A stretch of DNA of 64,000 nt, taken from positions 1,922,001 through 1,986,000 of the forward strand of contig OU342630.1 of NCBI GenBank assembly GCA_910589415.1. Reading direction: 5' to 3'. How positions within the stretch are numbered: position 1 is the stretch's first letter; each line of letters begins with the position of its first letter. The notes beneath the pieces were generated by a model that made no database searches, was not told where the DNA came from, and was given only the letters and a program-made list of their open reading frames with translations. The position numbers and the translations under genes are program-made. Source of the stretch: Malachius bipustulatus (lineage: Eukaryota; Arthropoda; Insecta; Coleoptera; Melyridae). Of this stretch, positions 23,695 to 33,090 are shown one piece after another.

Positions 23695-24888
23695 GCCCTT
23701 GCTTGCGGCACATTTCTCGCAATTACGGCACCAGGCTTCGACATGGTCCTTGCAGTTTGCTCAGTAGAACCTCTCTAACTTTCGCTAGTGTCTCGTTCAC
23801 TCCGAAGTGAGCTCCTGATGAACCCCCATGGATCACTTCAAGAATCTTAGGAACGCTTTGGAACCCCAACTGCATGACGATCTTATTTCCGTTGTTACTC
23901 TCCCAGGCTCTCTTCAGCAGACCACTGTCGATTTGCAGGGACTCCCATTGTCACCATAGAGCTTCAAATTCTGGGCTACGTGGAGAAACCTCTGCCCAAG
24001 TTGTTGGTCTCGGTCCATTCTCTTCTTTTCGTTTTAAAATGTCTCCAATGTCTTCATCTTTTTCTTGCTCTTTCCTACATGCTTCTATTGTCCATTCTGT
24101 ATCTGCATTGATCACGATCCTTCGAACGCACTTCTCCTTCTGGCTATCCCCAATCCGCTTACACTGTGAGCATTTCACGCATGGCCTTCTTGATAACGCA
24201 TCAGCGTTCTGGTGTAATCTGCCTGCGCGAAGTTTTATTTTGAAATTGAACTGTTGTAGTCGTTCTATCCACCTAGCAGTCTGACCTTCCACGTTCTTCA
24301 TCTTCATCAGCCAGGTTAGCGTGCCATGATCTGTCCTGATCAAGCTCCTTCCCATGCAAATAGTTTTTAAAATTGTTCACCGATTTGATGATCGCCAACA
24401 AATCTTTCCTCGTAGTACAGTAGTTCCTCTCAAGCTTCGTCAAGGTCTTGATATAGTACTCGATGACTCGCTCTTCTCCATCTTGAACCTGCGATAGAAC
24501 AGCACCTATCCCGATGCTAATGGCGTCAGTATCAAGTACGTACTTTCCTTCTCTTTGAGGATATGACAGGATCGGACTAGAAAGCCTTTTTCAGTTTTCG
24601 GAAAGCGCTTCACACTTGGCATCCCAGATGAAAGGCACCTTCAATTCGCTGAGCTTATGGAGCGAAGCTGCTATATTCACAAATTTCCTGACAAATCTTC
24701 GGTAGTATGTACAAAGACCGAGGAATCTTCGGACTTCGTGTCTGTCTTTAGGAGCCGGCCAATCACGAATCGATGCTACTTTGCTGTCGCTGGTCTGGAT
24801 TCCTTCAGAAGTTACGCTATGTCCCAAAAACTAAACCTTCTTCTTAAATAGCGAACACTTTTCTGTGTTCGTGAGTACAGCGAGTAGA
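23695..24888 (-). pseudogene. Ty3/Gypsy pol fragment (RT end, RNase H, integrase start)
   Basis: Minus-strand frames give, in order, 'CSLFKKK' and 'LGHSVTSEGIQT', 'VRRFLGLCTYYRRFVRKF' (RT thumb, 24591-24870) and 'YVLDTDAISIGIGAVLSQVQ' (RNase H Asp, about 24500, another frame). They continue with 'RTDHGTLTWL' and 'LRAGRLHQNADALSRRP' (23951-24355), and 'WCRNCEKCA' (integrase zinc finger Cys pair, about 23710). Frameshifts separate the pieces. No LTR or gag is attached. The 5' side is cut at about 24888, where the LINE begins. Confidence 0.8.
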
Positions 24889-24904
24889 ACAGGCTTTATT
24901 TTGG

Positions 24905-25456
24905 GTCAGTCCTGTCGACTCGAAAATGATAAATTAAGAACAGAGATAGGATTGTTGAAATTAAAATCAGCTGAAAATGAACAGTTTTCTAAGAGAAAAA
25001 ATGTTCGCATTGTCGGCCTTAGGATAGATAATGACAAAGATGTACCTATGCTAGTGGATAGATTTGTGCCTGAACGATTGAATTTGAAATTTAATTCAAG
25101 CGACATTGAATCAGCTTATTGCATACGTCCTCGCAGTTCCACTTCACAGGTTGTCCAGATTAAAACTGTACTTATTAAATGTGCTTCTGTGGGTATTCGT
25201 AATCTGTTTCTTCAATCCAGGAAATTCCTTATATACATATACTAAAATCGTCATGTATGAAGACTTAACAAGGGAACAACATACTGTTCTGAAGACAGCA
25301 ATGAATAAGTTTGGTAATAAGAATACCTGGACTATGGGTGTCAAGGTGAAGGTGGTGAAGTTTAATGGTCAGGTGCACACTATAAAGTGTGTTTTGGATG
25401 TTGCATCTTTTACCAAGTCTGATGGTCGAATTTCGTATTTAACGAGCAATTATTGA
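24905..25456 (+). pseudogene. Host LINE ORF1, truncated and frameshifted
   Basis: The frame from 24905 reads 'RLENDKLRTEIGLLKLKSAE', a short coiled coil. It is followed by 'KRKNVRIVGLRIDNDKDV' and 'IESAYCIRPRSS', the RNA-binding layout of LINE ORF1 proteins. After a frameshift near 25235 the next frame gives 'MYEDLTREQHTVLKTAM', 'TWTMGVKVKVVKFNGQVHTI' and a stop at 25456. ORF1 proteins of this kind bind the LINE RNA as chaperones. The N-terminus is cut at the junction with the Gypsy fragment. The 25457-25730 gap to ORF2 is non-coding. Confidence 0.7.
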
Positions 25457-25729
25457 CCAGTAGTGAACTGATACTTTCTTCTATTCACATTATTTTGATA
25501 TTGCATTTTATTTTTCTTTCTCTTTCACGATACCTTGTATTACTGTTAGTAATCTTTAGTTTAATCTTATCGATATTTTTGTATTGTTCGATTTGGTTCG
25601 ACTAATTGTGTTGCTATCCTGATTTTTGTTTTGTTAATTGTTCAATTCTAGCTTTTTGTAATATATTAAGGTACCTATTTCATAATACTTACGAAAGGTG
25701 CCTACTTATTATGTTTTTTATTATTACAT

Positions 25730-26586
25730 GAAAATATGACATTGTTCTGCGACCATTTAAATGTCCGATCATTATAAGGCATTATAAGGTGCAGTTGTAA
25801 ATATAGATCTGGATTACAATTTTGATGTCTTCGGCATGTCTGAAACTTGGCTGAGCTCCGATGTACCTGATTCATTGTTGGCGGTGACTGGTTATAACAT
25901 ATTGCGATTTGATAGAGAGGGTAGAGGGGCGGGAGTTGCAATTTATTTAAAATCTTCACTTAAATACACTGTGGTTAGTACTTCCAAAGAAATTACTCAG
26001 CTCTGGATTCGAATCGACGCACATCCCTTAAAATTGCTTACTGTGTTGCCTACCGAAGTCAGATAGATAATTATAAAGAATTTTTTGATGTCTTCACACA
26101 TGTTTTTCTTGAAGTTAATTCGACGGTAGATAACATCATATGTATGGGTGATTATAACGTGGATTTACTCGTACAGGACTATTAATCCGAATATGTTTTA
26201 AATTTGTTTGATAGCTTGGACCTTACTCAGCTGGTAGATCAACCGACAAGGATAACTCAGAATAGTGAGTCTCTTTTAGATTACCTAATAGTGTCGGACA
26301 AAAGTTTAGCCTTGGAAGTGGGAGTCCATTCGGTGGTCGATGTTGCTGATCCTGAACTTGTCTGTTGCAGAATGAATGTATCGTTAAAATGCAGCACCCA
26401 CCGACCGTAACTTATCGTAATTACAAAGGTGTAAATATTGACATGTTTGAATCTCATCTAAGGGCCATTCCATGGCGAAATATTTTCGATATCGACAACA
26501 TCGATGGAAAGGTAGATTTTTTGACCGCTAATATTCTTACTTTACTTGATTTGCATGCCCGTTTAACTGTACCGTGACATACCGTT
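25730..26586 (+). pseudogene. Host LINE ORF2, endonuclease domain
   Basis: 'NIDLDYNFDVFGMSETWLSS' carries the catalytic Glu of the apurinic-type endonuclease (about 25803-25860). It continues 'NILRFDREGRGAGVAIYLK', then after a frameshift 'IICMGDYNVDLL' (the GD.N motif, about 26130), 'TQLVDQPTRITQNSESLLDY' (T.....LDYL, about 26220) and 'GVHSVVDVADPELV', where the usual SDH has decayed. A further frameshift leads to 'VTYRNYKGVNIDMFESHL'. This domain nicks target DNA to start reverse transcription. It ends at the first insertion (26587). Confidence 0.75.
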
Positions 26587-27892
26587 GTAGCATTTTTATT
26601 TTTTTATAAATAATGCTACTTGTAATTCAAATGATTTCATATAAATAAGCAATCTTAATTTCATAGACATTTCCACAAACAGGCATTAGGCATCAAGTTA
26701 GTCATTTTACTATCTTTTTTGTATACAATTCTATAGACGCTGCACCGGCTCATTAGATATCAAATATCCTTATCAACACGGGTGGTAGGAGAGAAGGTGA
26801 CCCGGCTTGACTGCGGCAGAGCGATGTAGGTTTAGCATCAATACATACCTACCGAATAATTTATAATTATTACTTTTAATTATCTGAGGTAATTTACATG
26901 GGCTAGTGTGAATTCCGATTATTGAACAGATAATAGGTAGTTGAGATCTATTTTACTGATTGTTTGCCACCATTTAAGGATAAATAGGAAACCCTCTGTC
27001 AATAGAGGTAAGCGATGTCTCTCTTCTAAAAATAAAATTTAATATATTTAATTTATCTCGCTGTAGTATTTCAAGTGGTCAATTTTTCTTATGTTTACGA
27101 TTTTGTACTATTTCAGGGTTTTTGTCCTTTCGTTTTGTTCTTCTTGTTCTTTATGTTTATCCTTGGAATCGGTGTTCAATAAGTCAATGGGTGTATTATG
27201 GATATTCGAACAATTGCGTTATGGGTTGTGTCATATGATGGATATTATGGAGTTGTGGATTTTGGAAAGTCAGTCAGTGTGAAGGACGATCAACCCTCGT
27301 GCAGAATAGTATGAGTTAATAAGAAGTCAAACCTCGCCATTCCATCCCTGGACGCTACGGATAGGAGAAGGTCGTTTATTTTTATTATTATTATTGTTTT
27401 TTTTTTATCAATGAAGGAAAAATTTTAATAGAGTGTTTAAATAGAGATTTTAAAGAATTAATAGAGTAGAGTCATATCAGAAAATCATTACATATCTGTT
27501 AGCCCAAAAACAGCTGTTTTTTAGGGACAATACCATTTTTTTATAATAATTCAATTTTCTAATTCAGATAATCAAACATTTTTTTATGTAAATATTATTA
27601 TCCGGAGGTACTCGTTTACTTTCAATAATTATTCATTTTTTCATTTATTTAAAAAATGTCAATAAAGTAAACCATTTTTTTTGGGAATACGTTTAGTTTT
27701 TCTTTTGCTTCCAACAGGTGAATAGATTTCCTATGAAATCCGGTTTCTGAGTTTTCCATAAAAACTCGGTGGCGCTCAACAGAATTAACCATCAAAATTT
27801 TTTTTATGCAGCAACCCATTACCTATAATGCCGCCGGCGAACAGCTGCCGTAAGCTTTTGTAGACAAATATGTCACACCGTGACATACCAAA
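26587..27892. mobile_element. 1.3-kb unclassified insertion with 12-bp target duplication
   Basis: Flanked by TGACATACCGTT on both sides (26575-26586 and 27893-27904), and the LINE text is continuous when one copy is kept. It starts 'gtagcattttta', ends '...ccgtgacataccaaa' and has no long ORF. The 12-bp duplication and A-ended tail fit a non-LTR or SINE-like insertion, but I see neither an RT nor a clear RNA-polymerase-III promoter. Class unknown. Confidence 0.65.
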
Positions 27893-27973
27893 TGACATAC
27901 CGTTCATAAAACAAATAAAACTTCTCCTTGGCTTACACCTCACATACAAGCTATGATTGCTGATAGAAACAGG

Positions 27974-28736
27974 CAGTGATGCAAAAATACGGTATTTTTT
28001 ATTTTTTTTTGTATTATACAGCGTATAATACGGTTTAAAATACCGTATAATACAAATTTGAAGGTTACCAAAAATTACGGTCACTTGTCAGTTGTCTCCT
28101 GTCATTGATCAATTCATTATCCAGACTACAAATTCTTAACCAAGCTTTTATTTTTGTTATTTAAGAAAGAGGGATCTTCCTTTTCCTTCGGTCTTAACTG
28201 TGTAGATAAGACAAATTCGTTCCACTCCGATAATTATTGGCTTATCCAGCCTATCCTAAGCAAGCTCATCCAGCCAGCCACACACTTGATAAATAGTTAA
28301 ATAGACGAACACACTTACCTTTTAATCAGAAATTCAGGCCGAATCAGCAGGAGTCAAATAAATAACAGGGAACTTCGAAAATGCAAAAGTTTTTTTCATT
28401 TTAAATTCATAAACTTATAATTAGATGCCATATCAAAATACCTACCTAGTACCAGTACTACCTATGTAATTATAAAGGAATTCCTACCGAGATACCTACC
28501 GCGGTTTGTTTTTTGCTGAATTTTTAAAAAATCATGAAAAGTAATCATGGTATGGATGGTCTCGGTTCTGTCACTTGGGTTCTGTCATTTGGGAAGGTCT
28601 ATTTCAGAGAGTTCTTCTTTTTGTTTTTAATACCGGTATAAAATGTTCTGGTATAATACAAAAAATACTTATTATATATAAGATACGTATTATACAAGTG
28701 TATAATACAACGTGTATAATACAATTCGCATCACTG
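27974..28736. mobile_element. hAT-type MITE, copy 1
   Basis: 763 bp, ends CAGTGATGCAAAA.../...TTCGCATCACTG. The 8-bp target duplication GAAACAGG (27966-27973 and 28737-28744) is the hAT length. It is nearly identical to 59587-60330, with small indels such as the extra T run after the left end. The subterminal regions are rich in 'gtataatac' and its complement. Open frames in it are shared shadows, not transposase. It interrupts the host LINE within 'ADRN|RAHKKYRA'. Confidence 0.9.
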
Positions 28737-28744
28737 GAAACAGG

Positions 28745-29640
28745 GCTCACAAGAAATATAGGGCATGCAGATGTGATGAACATTGGCGGTCATACAAAAT
28801 ATTGCGTAATATGGTTCATACTGTTATTAAAAATGAGAAAAGAATGTACTATGATAGTGTTTGTAGGGATGTTAGCCAGAGAAATGTTTGGAAAATAATT
28901 GAACGACTTAACCTTAAGAAAAATAAAAATATACAGCTTCCCAGCAATATAGGCAGCGCCAATGAAATTAATGAATATTTCATTAACACTGTTCCGGAAA
29001 TGACGCCAGATGACTCGTTAATTCCTTATTACAGCAGGGAAGTTTTGTCATCAGTAAAAACTTGGCTAGGGTTTCATATACTGTAAGTGAGATTGAAGTA
29101 CTGAAAATTGTTTTTGCGTTAAAATCCAAAGCTGTAGGTATTGATGCTATTAGCATTGACGCCATTAATTTGTGTATAGCTTATATTGGTCCATATGTTA
29201 CACATGTAATAAATTTTGCGATTGAGGTCTCTACTTTTCCAAGCATGTGGAAGCAAGCGCTTATAAAGCCGATTGCTAAGACAACGAATGCCAAGGTTTT
29301 GGGTGATTTGCGACCCATAAGCATATTTCCTGTCTTATCCAAGATTCTTGAAAAGATCTTGTGCAGACAACTGGCAGAACAATTGCATAGCAATGATTTT
29401 GTGTCGCCTTCTCAATTTGGTTTCAGGTCAAAACATAGCTGTGCCACTGCGCTCCTGAAGGTCACCGATGATATTTTTGACGCCTGGGATAAGGGGAAAC
29501 TTACTACCTTTGTATTGCTTGACTTTTCTAAAGCTTTCGATACTATTAACCCTAAACTACTAACTCATATCAATACTGCATTATATTGGACTTCGAGATT
29601 CAGCTATTTCCTTGCTTTCAAGCTACCTACCTCACCAATA
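28745..29640 (+). pseudogene. Host LINE ORF2, first half of RT
   Basis: Begins 'RAHKKYRACRCDEHWRSYKI', passes 'NVWKIIERLNLKKNKNIQLP', and after a frameshift near 29065 reads 'FALKSKAVGIDAISIDAINL'. The RT fingers follow: 'LGDLRPISIFPVLSKILEKI' (about 29308), 'SQFGFRSKHSCATALLKV' (about 29412) and 'FVLLDFSKAFDTINPKLL' (about 29509), with the first catalytic Asp intact. It stops at the TA (29639-29640) where hairpin element A inserted. Confidence 0.85.
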
Positions 29641-31381
29641 CCGGGTGTCCCAGACTTAATTCACCAGGTCATATCTCATATACAGGTTGAGATAATCGAG
29701 CCTAATAAAAGGCATATTATTATACTTTTTCAAGCTGTATAACATGACAGTATGAAAACAACCCCCACTCCAACATCCCCTAAGTTACAGCCCCCACCCT
29801 TAAAAAATGAATAGCACCTTGTATACAGGGTGTCCCAGCTTATTCGAAGCGGTCTCTGTAGGCCAAATGATTGATTTTTTCCAAAAAATTTTTGCAAATT
29901 CAAGTACAGGATCACAATGGCCATAATTTAAAATTACTTTGGAGTATACAGAGTGTCCCATATGACAGTGGCATATCAAAGTTATGTTTTTTTAAATGGA
30001 ATGCTCCTATGTTATTGCATTTTTAGATTGTCTGAGAAGAGAAAATAGGATTGGCTTTTACAGTTGGTATTTAAATTCAAAAGTTTTTGAGTTATAAACA
30101 AGTGAAAATCGTCATTTTTCAAGTTCAAGGCCCTGTACAATGAAAACGGTTCAAGATAGAGAAAAACGGCTTACATGTCCCTATTTTAACTTTTTATGTA
30201 CTATCCTATGGTATAGAAAAATTTTTACTTTCTTTGAATTTTTTATTTGGTGACGCGTGGAGAAATCTCAGAATTTTTCAAATTTTTTATCACCCTGTAT
30301 AAACATTTCATCTACATGATAGGATAGTACATCAAAAAGTAAAATAGGGACATGTAAGCCGTTTTTCTCTATCTTCGGCCGTTTTCGTTGTACAGGGTTT
30401 TGAACTTGAAAAATTACGATTTTTACTTGTTTATAACTCAAAAACTTCTGAATTTAAACACCAACTGTAAAAGTCAATCTTATTTTCTCTTCTCAGACAA
30501 TCTAAAAATGCAATAACATAGGAGCATTCCATTTAAAAAAACATAACTTTGATATGCCACTGTCATATGGGACACTCTGTATACTCCAAAATAATTTTAA
30601 ATTATGGCCATTGTGATCCTGTACTTGAATTTTCAAAAAGTTTTTTGTAAAAGTCCATCGTTTGGCCTACAGAGACCGCTTCGAATAAGCTGGGACACCC
30701 TGTATATTTTTGTGTATTCAAAAGCAGTATTCGATTCTCTATTCAGATGATTTTTCAGATTCAAAATTGGTTGAGAAATAACCAAGAAAAGGTTCCTCAA
30801 GGTGGTCATGACTTTTTATCTGAACTTTCTCTGAATGACTTTAGCTGTCAAAATTTATCAATATTTTGGTCTTAGTTTTTAGCAGGTCAGTCATCGTTAA
30901 GGTTCATGATAAAGTGCTTTGTCTCTTGTTTTATTTTTTAAAATTTCCCAATAAATCAGAATTATTAAATAAATTGTTTGGACTTTAATTATAATAATAA
31001 CTATCACCTGCCTGTTAAAAACTATGACTAAATATTGATAAATTTTGACAGCAAAAGTCATCCAGAGAAAGTTAAGATAAAAAGTCATGACCACCTTGAT
31101 GAACTTTTTCTTGGTTATTTCTCAACCAATTTTGAATCTGAAAAATCATCTGAATGGACAATCGAATACTGGTTTTGAATATACAAAAATATATACAGGG
31201 TGCTATTAATTTTTTTAAGGGTGGAGGCTATAACTTAGGGGATGTTGAAGTGGGGGTTGTTATCATGCTGTCATGTTATACAGCTTGAAAAATTATAATA
31301 GGTAATATGCTTTTTATTGGGCTCGATTATCTCAACCTGTATATGAGATATGGCCTGGTCAATTAAGTCTGGGACACCCGG
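29641..31381. mobile_element. Foldback element A, TA target
   Basis: Ends CCGGGTGTCCCAGACTTAAT and its complement. TA flanks both ends (29639-29640 and 31382-31383) and cutting there restores the LINE codons 'NRYQKV'. The left arm is 29641-29825 plus 30705-30890 and the right arm is about 31010-31381. When element B is taken out, the arms pair over about 370 bp around a loop of about 120 bp. No ORF. Probably a mariner-type non-autonomous foldback. Confidence 0.85.
29826..30702. mobile_element. Foldback element B inside the left arm of A
   Basis: 877 bp, ends CAGGGTGTCCCAGCTTATTC and its complement, flanked by TA (29824-29825 and 30703-30704). Arms of about 420 bp are almost the whole element: 'cctacagagaccgcttcga', 'gaagagaaaata' and 'gacatgtaagccgtttttc' are mirrored. 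The right arm of A ('tatacagggtgctatt') shows the uninterrupted target, confirming that B came later. No coding capacity. Confidence 0.88.
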
Positions 31382-31383
31382 TA

Positions 31384-32056
31384 GATATCAAAAAGTTGAA
31401 TTTGGGGAGAACGTTTCTGATAGTTTACCTGTAAGAAGAGGAGTTCCTCAAGGATCTATATTGGGTCCACTATTATTTAGTTTATATGTGTGTGACTTGC
31501 CAAGATTACCTGTTTCCTGCATGCAGCATTTTTATGCAGATGACACACAATATTATCTCTCGTTTTTCCTCAAGAAGGTAATCAGGCCGTTGCAGCGATC
31601 AACTTTGATCTAGACCGCTTGCTGCAATATACAACCAGACATTGTCTGATGCTTAATTCAGGAAAGTCGTCGGTCATCACTTTTGACAGTGCAGCTTCTA
31701 GAATCACATTTAATTCTCGTCATAAAGACGAAATCAAATTGGATGACAAACCCTTGAAGCAAGAAACCTGTGTAAAGAATCTTGGTCTCTTTATTGATCG
31801 AGATTTGCGATTCACTGAACACATTAGTTACTGCTTAAGAAACGCTTATGGTAGACTGAAATTTTTATATGAACTTAGGTCGTCACTCAACACTTTCACT
31901 AGGGCTACACTGTGCAATTCCCTGATTATTTCACAGCTAAATTATTGTGATTCGGTGTATGGTCCCTGTTTGAAACATAGTGACCGTTTTCGTGCTCAGA
32001 GGTTGAAAAACTGCGTCTGCGTTTTATCTACAGTCTGAGAAAGTATGATCATATAA
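31384..32056 (+). pseudogene. Host LINE ORF2, second half of RT and thumb
   Basis: 'YQKVEFGENVSDSLPVRRGV' and 'PQGSILGPLLFSLYVCDLP' precede 'MQHFYADDTQYYLSF', whose YADD motif (about 31533) is intact. After a frameshift it goes on 'INFDLDRLLQYTTRHCLMLN', 'VKNLGLFIDRDLRFTEHISY' and 'SQLNYCDSVYGPCL', ending in 'SLRKYDHI' at the second LINE's insertion. The stretch 31802-32056 is repeated at 40114-40362. Confidence 0.85.
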
Positions 32057-33087
32057 TTATTATTCTTCTAGGAGAGGTTCAAAGCCCTTGTACTGAAGCT
32101 TGCGCTTATTGTACCCCTTTGGATAATTAGCTCATCAGTCCCGTCTCCCGAAAGTATTTCAGAACGAGTCCAATGGGTGCTTGTTCTATTTCTTTTGGTT
32201 CCGCCATTTCGGTCCCAAATATTAGAAGTCTAGTTCCCTCTAGTGCCGGGCACTCACAGATCAGGTCAGGTCAGGTCAGGCTTTCCTCCCCCACCCCGCA
32301 TCTCCTGCAATCTGGGTTATTTTTCACCCCTATTATTGAGAGATGTTTCATTAGTGTGTAGTGTCCTGTTAGAAGTCCAATTGATCTCAGCTGGTGTTTA
32401 CTCAGCTTTTTTAATTCATTAGTTTTATTCTCTGATAGTTCTCTGATAAATATCTTCGAATGTCTCAGTCCATCTACTTCATTCCAATGGGAGATATGTT
32501 TTTTCTTCAGGAGGTCTTTTATTTCCCTTCTGACTTCGCTGTAGGCTATGCAGCAAGTTGGTTCTGGCCCAATTAAGGGTAGTTTGGATCCCTTTTTTGC
32601 AAGAAGATCCGCTTTTTTGTTACCTTTGTTGTTCTGGTCTCCTTTTGTCTACCTCAGGTTTATTTTGTTGTTTTTCTCTGCCAGCTTTGCTAGAGAGTTA
32701 ATACAGCTCCTTCACTGTATTTGATTGTATCGTCACTGAGTCCAGTGCTCGTAGAGCTGCCTGGCTGTCAGTAACGTTTTCAATGTTTATATTTTCAAAT
32801 GAACCGGCTATCATATGTTCCACGCAGGCGTGGATTGCTAAAATTTCTGTCTGTAGCACTGTTGCTAGTCCGCCGAGGTTTATACTGAATGTATTTCCCT
32901 CGCCTCTCCCAGCAACTCCTGCTCCAGCGCTAATCTTTGTCTTGGATCCATCCGTGTACCAGGTGCATTGGTTGTTTTTTGTTTTGATTTCATAACCTTT
33001 TGTTCCCTTTGCTGGTATTACTACCTGATAAGGTTTACAAAAGTTTATGCTCTTACTCGTTCTATCTGGTCGCATGTTTAAAATGTG
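32057..33087 (-). pseudogene. RNase H domain and C-terminus of the minus-strand LINE
   Basis: From 33087 the frame reads 'NHILNMRPDRTSKSINF', 'CTWYTDGSKTKISAGAGVA' (first RNase H Asp), 'LQTEILAIHACVEHM' (Glu) and 'IENVTDSQAALRALDS' (Asp), and past stops 'NKGNKKADLLAKKGSKLP' (last Asp). A degraded Cys/His tail follows, 'NPDCRRCGGGKPDLTCE'. RNase H in ORF2 removes the RNA strand after first-strand synthesis and points to the I/LOA group. Stops begin at 32698. Confidence 0.8.
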
Positions 33088-33090
33088 ATT

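Noticed and set aside
23547..23744. Minus-strand frame with a run of YLFI repeats
   Set aside because: It is the translation of the (TAAA)n microsatellite joined to the end of the Gypsy fragment.
27785..28084. Minus-strand frame repeated almost unchanged at 59455-59694, looking like a conserved gene
   Set aside because: The similarity is DNA-level identity of the two hAT MITE copies; the frames run into unrelated flanks and have no known domain.
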